Assembly (NCBI RefSeq): GCF_900090045.1
Contig: NC_041781.1
Coordinates: 372,001 to 436,000, forward strand
DNA length: 64,000 bases
Direction: 5' to 3'
From: Plasmodium malariae
Taxonomy: Eukaryota; Apicomplexa; Aconoidasida; Haemosporida; Plasmodiidae
Shown: positions 40,821 to 55,700 of the stretch, in pieces
Numbering within the stretch: the stretch's first letter is position 1
Layout of the letters: every line of letters begins with the position of its first letter
Made by a program: the position numbers and the translations under genes
Notes under the pieces: model-generated
Told to the model about the DNA's origin: nothing
The model's database searches: none
What the model saw: the letters and a program-made list of their open reading frames with translations, nothing else

Positions 40821-41969
40821 TTTCCATTTATTTTTTTTAATTTAATGTTATACCTGGATTATTACAATTTGAATGTTATTATTATTTTTATGTATCTCTT
40901 TTTTTCCTTTATTTTTTTTTTTTTTTTTGTTTATATGTTATTCTTTCATTACTTATTTCTGTCTACACATATTGTGCATGTTGCTATTTCTTTATTTTGA
41001 GAAATTTTTTTTTTTTTGCTTCTTTTCTTTTCTTAATTACTTAAAAAAAAAACTAGATATATATATATACACATATAACACACACACACACATGCATACA
41101 TATATACATGATAGGCTTATAAAAAATTGTAGCAAATGCCACAATAAACATATCAAAAAGCAGAAGTTCGTACACAAATGAGCTTCACATTTAAATTAGA
41201 ACAACTTCTACTACACGTATTTACATTTCCAAAAAACAGATTGTACGAATTTATGATTTTTCAAATACCATTATTCCATTGTCGAAATATTTTTTTATAA
41301 AAAATGATAAAAATAAAAAAGAAAGCTTTTAAAATTAACTAATTAAAGAAAACAAAAAAATAGAAGAAGTATTAAATGTCAACAATTAAATATTAATTCA
41401 AAAAACAAATTGAAAAAAACATCTTCATTCATGTATCATCTTTATTTAGTATAAATATGTGTGTATACATAGGAATTTATATACGTATAAATATGTGTAC
41501 AGGTATATATATACATACTAAGCACATATTCAATAATATATAACAAAAAATATTACATAAGTACTTATACAAAAAACATAACGTAATATATTTTCACAAG
41601 CATATAATATTTTAAGCTTATTTTGCGTTTAAAATTTACATTAACATTTGACAAAAAATTTTTATAATATCTTAAAAATATGCATAATGATGGGCATAAA
41701 TGGCACAAAATAGTGAGAATATAAGTAGGCATATTAGCTATTATATGTATACATAAATATGTTTCAAATAAATATTCTAATTACATATTTACGTAAACTA
41801 TATATCAATTTAATATAAAAAGATGGAAATATAAAGTAGTTTATATATAAACTACTGTAAAAAAACTAAATATAGCAAAATAAATAAAAATAAAAATGAT
41901 ATTATCTTATGAAAAGTAAAATTACGATGATATAGCGCTAAAATAAATATACAAAACAACAAAAGCGCA

Positions 41970-41970
<1 letters not shown>

Positions 41971-42000
<30 letters not shown>
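41971..42000 (+). repeat. Poly-A tract (30 nt)
   Basis: Thirty consecutive A, bounded by gcgcac and ggg. It is among the longest homopolymers of the window. Confidence 0.97.
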
Positions 42001-42003
<3 letters not shown>

Positions 42004-42837
42004 AAAATATATTCGGATCTACAAGATAATATTATATATGTTAAATTGAAAAAACGTTCATATATTATGCCTATATCACGATTGTAGAAAAGATGTTTCG
42101 TAAAATGTATTTGCTTCCTATATCTTGTTTAAGTGAATTGAGAAAAAAAAAGCAAAAATAAGATATTTCGTTTTCATAAATCCAAATAGTATGTTTTTTT
42201 AAGCAAAAAATGCAACTGAAAAAAAATCGTAATAACAAAACAGATATATACGCATATTATATGTATATGCATATACATATATATACATAATATGCATGTA
42301 CTTCTGCACACAAATTTTAAAAAGAAAGCACGAACAAAAACATTTTTTTAAAAGCAAAAAATGGACATCCAAAATTGAAATTTATATATATAATTGGTAA
42401 AAAAAAATGAAAATAGTATATGCTATGTAAAATAACAAGAAATTATATGCATTTACAAAAATGTACTTCCAGTCGTAAAATCAGTATATTATCATTTTAC
42501 AACACAAAAAAATATGTGTACGTTTGTATATATATATATAAGTAGTTGTACCTCAATTTACAATTATTTCAATATACATTTATTAAATTTAAAAGAAAAA
42601 CGTAAATTTTTCTCCTTAAATTTCACTATAAAAATCTCACACAAAAATTAAATAAGCATACACACGTCTTTATCCACATACCTCATGTATAACATAAACA
42701 ATTAAGTATATAAAAAAATATGAATGAGTGACGAAACAAAAATTATATATAGACCTTACTATTGCCATATGGGTGGAAATTTAGTTCTCAAATAAACAAT
42801 TAAAACTATGTACATATATATATACGCATATATATAC

Positions 42838-42850
<13 letters not shown>

Positions 42851-42874
<24 letters not shown>

Positions 42875-42875
42875 T
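42851..42875. repeat. TA dinucleotide microsatellite
   Basis: Twenty-five bases of uninterrupted TA alternation within a wider TATACA/TATG microsatellite. Confidence 0.95.
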
Positions 42876-43198
42876 GTTTGTGAGCAAATATAATTCAGAA
42901 GACTTAGAACCACAACACTCCAGCAAAAAAAAAGAAATAATCCTTAAAACAAAAAAATCAAAACAGTGTTATATGCAAAAACAGCTTCATAATAAAAAAA
43001 AGTTGTACAGAAAAAAAATTGATTAAAAATGACTTTTTTTGACTTTTAAAAGTAAATAAAGATTATCTTTTTTTTTTTTTTTTTTATGGTATAATCATAT
43101 AATATTTATAAAAAAAAATTAAGTTCCTAATTGTAAAGATGAGCCAGTTTAATTTAAAAAAAAAAAAAAAAGAAAAAGTTTGTTCTCATATAAAATAT

Positions 43199-43278
43199 GT
43201 TTCGTATAAAAAGTATTTCAAATAAAATTTGTTTCGTATAAAAAGTATTTCAAATAAAATTTGTTTCATTTAAAATTT
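43199..43278. repeat. 32-bp tandem duplication with partial third copy
   Basis: The unit gtttcgtataaaaagtattt plus caaataaaattt occurs at 43199-43230 and again exactly at 43231-43262. A decayed third start (gtttcatttaaaattt) follows from 43263. It lies about 500 bases downstream of the dynein stop. Confidence 0.9.
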
Positions 43279-43768
43279 TGGTTTTTGGAAAAATTTTAGA
43301 GAAAAAGAAAATGGTATAAAAGTGCAGCTCAAATGTTTCTCTCACTTATTTTCTAAAATTATCACACATAAAGTTGCACTTAAAAAAAAAGTGAAGGAAA
43401 ATAAGGGAATAAAAAGGGCCATAAAAAAGGTAATAATAAACCTTTCCCACCCTTAAACTATAACGTAAGAATAATAATCCAAAAAAAAAAAAAAATTAAA
43501 GTGTTACAAAACTTTTGATATATTCAAAAAAGCGGAAAAATGATGAGATAAAAAAAAAAAAAAAAATGGTACTAAGACATTAAGTCATACAATAAAATAT
43601 ATGTGCAAAAATATATCATTGTGCTGTTGTTCACGAAAAATACAAGATATGAAGGTTTATCTTATATATTTTTCTTCTTGAAGATCAGAATAGCATGCAA
43701 ACAAATTTATTATATGTGCATATATATATAAATATATACTTTACGCACTCGCTTTTTATACATTGCTT

Positions 43769-46700
43769 TTAATCCTTGGAACACAGTAAAGACGTTCCTC
43801 GTAATTTCCATATAGAAGGATCAATATCGGTTTTTAGTTGAATTCTGAAAATAAAATATTTATCCGTTCTAACGTTATATTTGTACACGGGGCAATTATA
43901 AAATATGTGTTTGTTATTTGCAATAAATTTAACCTTTTTATCTTTGTTTGACACAACAGTAATGTGAATAATAGGCATACTTTCACATAACATTTTTGGT
44001 GAACTTTCTTCCAACTTCCCTTCTTGCCAGTTCCACTTGGACCCTTCAATAAATAAACCGTGGATATAAAACCCGTGTTCAGGAAATTCTTTTATTTTTT
44101 CTACATCATGATTTTTTATATCAGCATATAAAACTACTTCATCCAAGGAGAGCTGATCCTTTTTATTTAATCTTGTAATTTCCTGTTTCATACTGGTTAA
44201 AAATCCCTGAGGATTAAAAAATCCAGGCAACCAGTAAGATTTCAATTTCCCATTATTAATATAATTTATAATTTGTTCATATCTTAAATTAAGAATATTT
44301 AACCACTGATTTAAATTGTTACATACCCAAGATATTTCTGTTTCACTAGCATCATATATCCATTTTTTTGGTACTGACTGAGAATATATATATTTAGTAT
44401 CATTTTGTAAATCAGCTGTCATAATTTTTGAACCATCGATTGCACTAATTATGTCATTTAAATTCATCTTTACTAGATCTATAACCTTTTTAATTCGTTC
44501 CATTTCTTGCAAAAAAAATGCTTGTAAAGGGGAAAAATTATATTGAACACTTTTCTCCCCCTCATTATTACTTTCCCAATAAGTTATATCCAGATTTTCG
44601 AAAACGTCATTTTCTTTGCCCATACAAATAATATTCTTGTTTCTGCTATCCATGCCTGATATGTTCTTACCAGTGTTAGTAGTCGTATAACTCAACGGGT
44701 TATTTATTAATATACTCCTTTGTAACATATTTTCATTGGTATTGCTATCCGAATTGTCTTTATTTTTGCTTTTGTAAAAACTATTATCTAAGTTACCAAA
44801 AATCTTCGTAGTAGCATTCAAGTTAGATGTTACATTTAATTGTTGATTCGTTTGAATTGGAAGTTGTTGATTCTTATTTTTTCTATATATTATTTTTTTT
44901 ACTTCTTCTAAGTTTATTTCTGCTGGTAATAATAATAATATTCCTAGCGCAATTTCCTTCACAACTGTTTCCATACTTTTTTCCTCTCCTTGATCTACAT
45001 CCCTTGGTTGAATTTCCAAAATTGAATTTAAAACTTGTCTTGATTCATTAACACGATAAGTTATCTCAGCATTGTTATGTAAGTCCAAAACAGAAGGGGT
45101 ATCAATATTCGGCAATTTCTCAATAAAATTTTTAAAATTAGTAATTTCATAAAATTTGGGCATATTATTAAAGTATTCACCAGCGGTTTCACTTTTCATT
45201 TTAAACAAATCCTCATTAAAATAATGTTGTACATAAGTTAATAATAATTCACGATCTAAATCATCAGTTACTTTTCCTCCATATTGAACTTCTGCCAACA
45301 TGTAGTGAATTGATTCCCAGTCAATGGGCCTATTTACTAACAAAGTAGAATATAAATGTTTTTCAATAAATAAAAAGGAAGCAAACAAGTCAGTGATACT
45401 AAATTCGTAAGGAACACACCAACCTAAAGGACCAAATTTTTTTCTCTCACATAAAACACAGTGAAGATAAGATAAAGAATAAATAATTTTTCTATACTTG
45501 TCATCATCTATTTTTTCTAGTATATCTTCTTTTATTATATCTTTATATATTTTTCTCATATTATTTTTTATTCCACTACTTAAAGAGGTAGATATTTTAA
45601 TACTTCCATGTAAAATGCAAATAGGAAATTCATCATCCGGTTCTGATGTTAAAAATAAACGAAAATCTTCTTCAATTTCGTTTAACTTTTTTAGCATATT
45701 ATAAACCTCAATAATAAATGTTTTATTCAAATGGCAATTTTGCAAAATTAGCCAATTTCCACTTATTAGTGCATTTTTTAATTTCTCTTTTGCAATAATT
45801 TCTTGTCCTTCCCCCATAGAAATTTTATCTGTTGGATACTTTTTGAATTTTTTTGCAAAGTCGTCAATCATATTTGTAGGATCACTAGCCAAAGATAACA
45901 AAAACAAAAAGGGTTTCCTATTACTTGATTCAGCAAAAATATTTTCGAGGGTTTCATGTTTTATGGTATCACTATTTCTATTTAATATCTCATCTACAAA
46001 TTTATTTGCACATAGAATTGTTCTATCTTCCCTTAAACAACGTATTAAACATAACTTAATAAAAGAGCAGATTTTGCTATTTGCATCTAAGCGCTCATTA
46101 TAATTAGGAATATTCCTATTTTCTATGTCTAGTACATCATAATAATTCTTCCATGCATTTTCGTTTAATTGTATAACATTTAATATATCATAAAAAAAAC
46201 GATTATTTTTATCATTTCCAAATGAATGATTAGATAAAGAAATTATATTTTTGTATAACTTTTCATTCTTATATAACCATTTGGTAGAACTTACTTTTCC
46301 TTTACCTCCTGCTTTCCTGTGTAAATCTATTTTGTTTTTATTATCACTATTATTATTATTATTACTACTACTACTATTATTAATATTATTATTGACATTA
46401 TTATTGTTGTATATATTGATGGCAGCTGTATTGCAGTTACTATCCGCGGTACTGGCTCCAATTGACGATTTATTGTTAATACTTACCTGATTTTCTGCTT
46501 TTTCATTTTCGTTGCTTCTACCCTTTTCATTTGTATTCAAATATCCATTCGTCGTATCATTCATAGTATTATCTTTTTTCTTTTTCCCTTTGATACCATC
46601 TGTATTTTCATTCAATAAATTGTTATTTAATAATTCGCTACTTGCATCGTTCGAAGGTGTATAATGAGAAAGAGGATTCAGGAAAAAACTAATATCCTTA

Positions 46701-49700
46701 TTACTTATTATATTATCATATAAAAGTATCTTTAATGATATTAACAACTTAAAAATTATTTTGTGTTGGTCAAATAAACATCTCTCCATATAGCTAATTA
46801 TTAAATTAGTCAACGTAAATAATATAGATTCAACTCTCTTTTTTATATGTTGACCTTTTTCTGCCCTTTTTATAGATAAATCAAATTGTTCCAGAAATTG
46901 ATGTAGAGAAGTATTGTATATATAATTAACATTAGTAATATCTACAATGCAAAAATATAATATACTTCCTCTCAATGCAACACTTCTATATTGTTCTCTT
47001 TTTTCATTAATTTCTTTTTTCTTTTCATTACTATCCTTTAATTTTGTCTCCAGTTCTTTGGAAAGTAATTTTGTGTTGTTTAGAACTTCTATTAATTCTT
47101 CATCTTCAATTAGGTTAGAGCTACTTGTATTTAGTTTGTACAATAATTGTTTATCCAAGTCCTGCAATGATTTAGTATTGTCTTTAAGTTCTATCATGAT
47201 ATTCTTTAAAGATATTTCCAAATGTTTTTGTTCTTCTGTTAATACTCTACCTAGTAGTTGATCTTCTAATCCCTTAACAGTAACAGTAAAATCTATAACA
47301 CAACATCTAGCATAAATTTCAGGGCTATAATTAGGATTAGGCAAATTAGTTGTCATAAATAAATTAAAATTTTCATCAAAATTAATTAAATTATTTTCTA
47401 TTAATATATAATTCTTTTTGCCTTTTTTGACAATTTGCTTTTCTAAAACAGAATCTAATATTGGATCAATATACTCTTCTACATTTTCAATTAATAGTGC
47501 TTTCCCTTCGCTTAAGCAAAATTCTAAATTATCTTTAAATTTACTACTACTGAAAGTAGTAATACATCTCTGATTTGTTAAGTCATTTTGAAATTCTTTG
47601 TTCTTTATCCAATTACTTGCTTGACATTGAGGATCTATAAGTAAAACATACTTATTGCTGTTCTCGCTAATTAGTGCATTTTCTATGCTTAATTTATCGT
47701 TAGGTAACTTCTGAACGCTCCAGTCACATATTTTTGTGTCGTCAGAAGATAACACATATTTTATTACATCAATATTAGAAGATACAGGTATATTTTTAAT
47801 ATTTTTTGTGTAATGATAAAAAATATCATTCATAAGGTAATTCCTAAATTCTGTATTAAACATACCACAATACGAAATAAAGGAAGAACAGATAAACACA
47901 TCACCAACAATTTTTTTTTTAATATTAGAAAAATTGTTTGAATCTTCTGTCCATCTCGCTTTTTCGCTTGCCAATCCGTTAATTAATTTATTAGCCTGCT
48001 CGATCCTTTGCTTCGTTTTTAAAGCAGTTTCTTCTAATGTTTTCTTTTTTTTAAACATACTTTCGATATCTAAATTTAGATTCTCAACAAATAGTTGTGC
48101 TTTTAGTAGGGAATCTTCTGCTTCTGCTAGTTGTTTTAGAGCATCTTCTAATCTACCTGTTTGTATTTTTAAATAGCTCATTTTAGGTTTTACAATTTTT
48201 GATGCTTGATGATACATAGCCATAGCACCCACCCATTTGCATAATCCCTCTGCTGCGACTGATGCCTTTTTTGCAATTTGTGTTTTAAAAAAGTTGGATT
48301 CAATATAAGGTTTTAACAGTTCAATTGTTTCTTCATTAATATTGTCTTTTTCATTTTTAGAAAAATCGAACAACAGATTCAAAAATCGAATATCTGCCAT
48401 TAACGGTTTTGCATATTCATCAAAAGAATCCTGTATAAATTCTACATGCTGTTTATTCACATATTTCACATTTACTTTAGCTTCTTTCAATTTTCCTTGT
48501 AATAATATTAATACGCCATCAAAAACTATTCTAATAATATCGGATGGTGTTTTCATACTTTTTAATTCCGTTATGTCTTTTGCTGTTATGCTTTTAATAG
48601 CTTCTTCTGCTTCATGTAAATACGGCAAAGCTGCCTTTAAATCTTTGTCTGCCTCTTCTTGATCTTTTAAAATAATGTCCTTTTCCTTTATACACTTATC
48701 TCTAAATTTGGAAACCTCAATACTTTGTTTTTCTGCTTTTAGCGATTCGTTTTTTACCTTTTCTAGCAGTATATTAGTTTGTTCATCCGATTCTTTTAAT
48801 TTTTCTTCTTCTGATGTAAGGCTTTCTCTCATTTTTTGAACATCCATAGCGGCTTCATTTAATTTTTTCAATCCTATATCTACACTTTCCTTTAAAAATT
48901 TTATTTCTTCATATTTTTTAACATACATTTGTTTATACAAATCAATGAACGATAAATAGGACTTTGGTGTTACATAAGTATTTCTTCTCATTCGTTCTTT
49001 ATAAGTTTCGCAAGTATCAGAAACTTTTTTGTGGACAATAGCAAATAAAATATAAAAGTCATTTTTCAATTTATCTTCAATATCGATGTTAAAATTATTT
49101 AAGTAAGCAGTGGACACGTTCACAAGGGCTTCTAATGGCCACTTTAAAAACCAATTAATAGTAACACAATTATATATACATGGAAATTGTTGATATCGCA
49201 AGGCAAATTCTTTATGTATAGGTGAAAAACACAAAAAGATATGCACATTATTTCGGAAATTATCTAATAAATATTCAAATATTACATCAGAGGAAACATT
49301 GAAGTCATTTATAACTTTTTCAACTTTTTTCATTTTAGGTTCTTTTTCATTATTCATACTATCATCACTACAATTAGCATCATCACTACTTGCAAAGGAT
49401 GATGCATCACTTTTTGGTAGTGAATTTTTTGAATCATTTTCTATTTCTGCATCGTCCATATTATTATAATCATTATTCATTTTTCTTTTCTTATTTTTTC
49501 CTCCTCTCATTTTTGATGACTGATTAGATTTATTCATTTCTTTTAAGTATGATTCTTTCATTTCAGCACAGATTGCTTCTTTTTCATCTTTTATAAAAAG
49601 TTCGTATACTAATCCAGTAGATAAGATAGAATTCACATGTTCCAGAATGAAATCATTTTTCTCTATATCACTATCACTTAAGAGGAATGTAGTTTTCTTA

Positions 49701-52700
49701 TTCATTTGTCCAGCTGAAATATATAAACTTTTCAAATCTTCAAAAAATAAATTTTTTGTATACGTCTTAGTTATGTTTAATTGAAACAATACTTGCTCAC
49801 TTATAAAGACACTAAGTTTCGTTAATGATCTTTTTCCAGATCCTCCAACCCCTACTAACATACTGGAACCGTTTGGAGTTTGCATTACTCTATTTATAAT
49901 AAGTAAATGTTTTAAAGAATCATCAAAAAAAACTAAATCCAATTTTTTCACATTATTTACATTGTACTCTTTCATATATTCATAAGCGATATATCTTAGC
50001 CTATCAAAGTCGTAAACAATCTTGTAATCCTTTTTCATCCAAGAAAAGGAAAAGTTGTTTATATTTCCTTCACTGTTCTGTTCATTATTCGGTTCATTAT
50101 TATTTTCTACACTTATTATCAATTTGTTATTACCGTTATCCAAAATCGCATTGTCCTTCTGTAGGTTATTTATATCAGAAAAATTTTGTTCCTTCTTATT
50201 GTTCACATATCTCATATGATCATAGCTATTCAGATTAGATAGATTAGTACTTTCCACTTTAACAGGTGCACAGGTTGTTCTACCCGAGTCTTTTCCATTG
50301 CTATTTATTCCATTTTCTTTTTCTTCTTTTTTCATCTTCTTCTTCTCTTCGTCTACATTTTCTATAAGATCATTTTCAACCATGTAATCGTGTTGCTCCT
50401 TTTCTGATACATAAAAATAACTAAAGTGTATATTTTTTTCTGCTATATCTTTATAAGATGGATAATATTGTTTAAATATTTGTTTCAGCTGACCTAAGGA
50501 AAATTTTTTATCTTCCATTCTAGATAACTTATCAATTAATACTCTTTCACATTCATGCTTCCACAAGCATAAGAAATTGTATAAATTATTTTCTATAGTT
50601 TCAAAAGGGCATAACAACATAGAATAAAATATTTTTGCTAAATCTCGTGTTGTATATAGATAGTGAAAACGAGAAGGAACAGGTAAGAGATGTTTTTTTA
50701 ATCTTCCAAATAAATTAATAGTACATAAAATGATTTTGTCTATATTATCAATAATTTCATCGGAAAAATTGCACTTTTTATTAAATTTGGTTCTTAACAC
50801 CGTTCCATATATTGTATTTATAGAATTCAAATTATAAGGAGGTATATTTACATTAAACCATTTCGACTTTATCCTGTTAGGTATATCATTATTTCCACAA
50901 CCTGGATGATTAATACATCCAATGTATTCTAAATCGATAATTTTCTTAAAATTTCCTCTTTTGTCTTTATCTAAAAAGTAAAATCCTTGGAATTCTATAA
51001 GTTGTCTTAATAGTTCTAAAGTACTTTGATCACCCCATTCGTTAATTCTAGGCATAGACATATCATCAATAAAAATAATGGACTTTGTATTTCCAATAGG
51101 TCCATATGTTTTTCCTGTTTTTCTTTCTAACTCTGATTCGATGAACAGTTGAAATTTCTCTGGAGTTGTAACACTTGAAAAATTAAATCGTTTCGTATTT
51201 TTATCTTGTTTTGATGTATATAATAGAGCTATCGATGTTTTTGCTGAACCTGTAGAACCTAATAATAAGGTACTTTTGTACGTATGAAAATTGTAGCACT
51301 TAATAGGTATATTAGATATTAATTTTATTATATGCTCTACTTTATTAGTTTCTATAGTTGGTATTAATATGGATGATATAGAATTCATATGTCTAGGCAT
51401 TCTAAAGGGGGATACATGCCATTTAATTAACTTTTTGAGTTTCATATCGAAATAGTAGTCATATATGAGGCATATCTCCTTTTCAAATTCTTCTTCTCCA
51501 TCTTTGTCGTGACATAATTTTTCGTATTCGTATTCTTCTTTATTCATATTGTTACCACTGTTACTGTTACTGTTACTATTAATATTAATATTACTATTAA
51601 TGTTAATATTACCATTAATGTTAATATTAATATTATTATCACTATTACTGTTGTCATTATTATCGCTTTTATTAGTACTATCCACGTTATTACCTTTATT
51701 ATGTAAAATATATTTTAATATGGGAACATTTTTCATTAAGTAGTTATGCACTTTTAATCGGTCCTTATATTCCAGTAGTCCACATAACCCCCAAACAATT
51801 GAGTACAACATAATTTCTTCGCACTCTTCTATTTTTATTTCTTCATATTTTGTACCTGATACAAGGGTGAAATTATTTATTGTATCCATTTTTTCATCCT
51901 CTTCTTCCTCAACTTGTTCATTTTCTTCACTTTTGATAGTTTCCTCATTTTTCCCATATGCCTCGTTTTTTTTTCTCTCCTCCCTTTCCCTTTCACTCCT
52001 ATCCTTCATTTGAAACTCCTGCTTATTATCAGTGGATGTAGTAGTAGCAGTAGTAGTAGTAATAGTTATAGCAACAGCAGTTGCTGTGTTTAATGACTGG
52101 TTCTTAGTAGACTCATTCAAAGCACTCCCTTTTGTATCATTCACTTTATTGGTAAATTTACCCCTCTCTCCAGTGGTAGAAAATTGCTCTTTTCCCTTTA
52201 TCTTAGTATCCACCTCCTTCATCTTTTTGTTCTTTAAAGAGAAAGTGGAATTATCAGGCTTCTCATTAAAGGTACTATTTTCTACGTGATGTTTTATTAA
52301 CTTATCACTTTGCTGCAGTAACTTCTTCTCATTAGAATCACAAAAAAATATTTTATTTAAATCTTCTTCATTGTACATAAAATTATTTATGGCATTAATA
52401 TATTGCATCAGTAGAGCATTCAACAAATTAATAGTTTGCGAAATTAAAATCGAGTCGGATATCTCCATAACAAATTTGCAATTTTCCTTAACAAAGTTTA
52501 GAATTTCAATTTTGTCTAAATAAAATACAAACAATTTGTTAAAAATACGAGATAAAGTAACCCCATAAGTATTCACATCTTTTAATTTTTGCAACCAACT
52601 ATAAATAAAAGGCTTATAACCTAAATCACTGTCAGAAATATAAACAATTCCAGCTCTACTAACAGTAGCAGGAGAAGCATTATTTAAGTTCTCTACTTCA

Positions 52701-55700
52701 AAAGCTATTTTGGTATTATCCGTCATAGGAATTCTATCATTATTTGCTAAGGTTAATATTTTATTATCATCTAAAACAGTATTCAAATTTTCTATCCATA
52801 TAGCATCAACAGGTCCATCACATACTATCCAAGTGTTATATTTTAAATTAATATTATTATATTTTTCCCAAATATTAGCAAAAATTCCAGGAGTCCATTC
52901 TTCACTCAAATTGTCCTTTACTCCATACATATGCTCTGATGTAATAGCTTTTGGATTTAAAGTAATAATTTTTGTAACAGTACCAATATTAGTCAATGCA
53001 GAAGTTAAAATGTTTAATATTTCTGTTTTTCCAGTTAATGTATTACCAACTAACATAAAACCATGGCGAACTAGGGATGTTTCGTACAACTGTAAAATTT
53101 TTAAAATCCATTTATTTTTTGCACATAATTTTTTTTTCTTAATAATTTGTAATACATTGTCCTCTATCTGCTGATAACTTTTTTTCGTAATATTATGAAA
53201 TTTGGGAAAAACGTCATTCAATAAAGACAAAAATAAAAGTACATCATCATGTATTAGTTTTGATAAATTCATATCTCTTAAAGTGCGCATTAGGAGCATT
53301 TCCTCATCATTTTCATTTGCTCCTGCTGCTCTTTTTGTATCTCCTGCTGTACGTAAAACAGACAAAATATTTCTTAAACCAAAATCGTAATGTTTTTGTT
53401 TTGATAACTGTTCTTCGCATAAATTATATAAGGACTTAAATTTGTTACTTAAATTGTCAATATCTAAATAGCCAACAGATGCTAATTTTACTTTTATTAT
53501 TATTTGTCTATCTGGAACCATCATAGAAATAAAGCGAAAAAAAATTTTCAAATTCTCTGGCAATAACTGTCTACCAGCATAACCAGGATTCATTGTAATA
53601 AAATAAGCAGAAGATGGATTTAAGTTAATAGACTTCGAATCTCCAGGAAACAGAAAATATTTTAATGATTGCTTCTTTGCAGTTACAATAGATTCTATTT
53701 GCATAGCTACAACAGACAATACATCTAAATTAATTCTATTAAATTCATCAAAACATCCCCATAGTCCACTTCTACATAATCCTTTAAATATTTTAGCCAT
53801 ATCTTTATATTTATGTTGGTTTGAACAATTTGTTACTATCACATATATTCCTAATGTCCTTCCTAAATCTTTTACTGTTTCTGTTTTTCCAGTTCCTGCT
53901 GGACCAGCTGGAGCCCCACCATAACATAAACCTAACGCTTGAGCACATGTCAAATAACATCTATCTGTTAATGGTGTTATACATAATCTTTCTTTTATAC
54001 CTAGATATTCATAAGAATAAATAAAATCTACATCTGATATGCTAATTAGAATTATATTCTTTTCCACTTTATAATAAATCCTTGTTTGTTTTAACCAATC
54101 AAAATCTGTGCACGTTTTAATTTTGTATTCTTTTATTTTGGTAGAAATTTCACTAAATAAATCTCTTTGATGTACATGTATAGTAACTAATGTTTCGTAT
54201 TTAGTCCTGTTCAACTTTGTTCCTAAATCAGATAAGCAAATATTTACAAGTTCAGACATTATATAATTAATTTTTTTGTTTGTCACCTTTAATATATTTT
54301 TTTCTGTATGATATTTATGTATGCATTTTTCAATATCATTGGTCCACATAACCTGAAGACATATTAACGCAACTTGGGCTATATTTTTATCACAAAACTC
54401 TTTTAAATTAAGTGTTTTGAATAATTGAGCAGAGCTAGCTACACCTATCTTACATTCTTTTTTTATAGCTTTTTGCATTTCTTTTTCTAATAAAATAAGC
54501 CAATTTTCAATATTCCCATCAATGGTTACATGGTTTACTAACTGCACTGTTTCTATATCATCCTTTTCTTTATTATTAATGCATATTATTCTTTTTTTAT
54601 TTTGTATTGTTTTAATTGTTAAGTAATTTATTGCATCGAATAGTTTTATTAATTCGGATTGTATTATGTTGATATCTGATCCTTGCGAAAGTATTTTTAA
54701 CAAGACCAAATTAGATACAAAATAAAACCGAGGAAATTTACTCCTTTTCCCCTCTAAATAGGACTCTAAAGATTTTTGACAGCTCTCTAACCCTTTTTGC
54801 ATATTTGGTAATAACTCCTTCAGCATGCTGCTTTGACAACATTCAATAACAATAGCAGATTCATTAGCAATATTAATTATATTAATCCAGTCCTTATCAA
54901 TTTGATGAAATCTTTTAGATTCAATGGGCATTTGTCGTGCAATATCTCCACTAGTAAATACACTTTCCATAGAACACCATAACATTTGTACCTTAATCCA
55001 TCTTTCAACAATATCACTACAATCAGATAATTTATTTAATAACAATAATAATTTATTTTTAAATGGTTTGCTATATTTGGTAGAGTTTATATTATTTAAT
55101 AAAATTTGACTTTCCTCTAAACTTTCTTGTATTTCACTAACTTTACTACCCACTAATATGCATGCATAATCTCTGTTTTTCCATTTGCTAAATTGGAAAC
55201 AAGTTTCATTCCATATTTTATACTGTTCATTTACCTTTTCTTCAATACTTGCTTCTTTCTCTGCACTGTCACATATATCTAATATATCATCTTTTTTTTT
55301 TAATAAATGGTAATTTATTATATCTTTAATATAAAAGTCCATATTATCCAAGTCCAACTTGTTTAAATTATTTATGTATTCATCTTCATCTAAATATGCA
55401 TTTTCCGCTAGTAGACCATCTTCAAACAACTTATCCTTTGCCTGAATTTCCTCATTTGTTTCGAAATGTTTTTCACTGTCTCTGGCGTTTACATCTTTTG
55501 CACCTACTGCAGTTTTTTCCCCAAGCTCGTCCTTAACTTGGTTTCCATTATGGGAGATATTTTGTCCTTTTGTCTGGATTCCACATTGGCTTCCACTCTG
55601 GTCTACACTTATCCCCTTGTCATCATACCCCCGCTCGTTTTCATTTCTTTCCAGATATTCTCCCTCCTCACACTGTTTATTACTTTTCTCTTGTTTGTTT

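Larger units (their letters stand above)
40821..43768. other. Intergenic between dynein 3' end and carrier promoter
   Basis: About 2.9 kb, minus-strand genes on both sides. Contains the carrier's promoter/leader on the right-hand-gene side and dynein's 3' region. Simple sequence includes a pure 30-nt poly-A (41971-42000), a TA run (42851-42875), several A12-18 tracts, and a 32-bp tandem duplication (43199-43262). No coding-like ORF or RNA signature. Confidence 0.6.
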
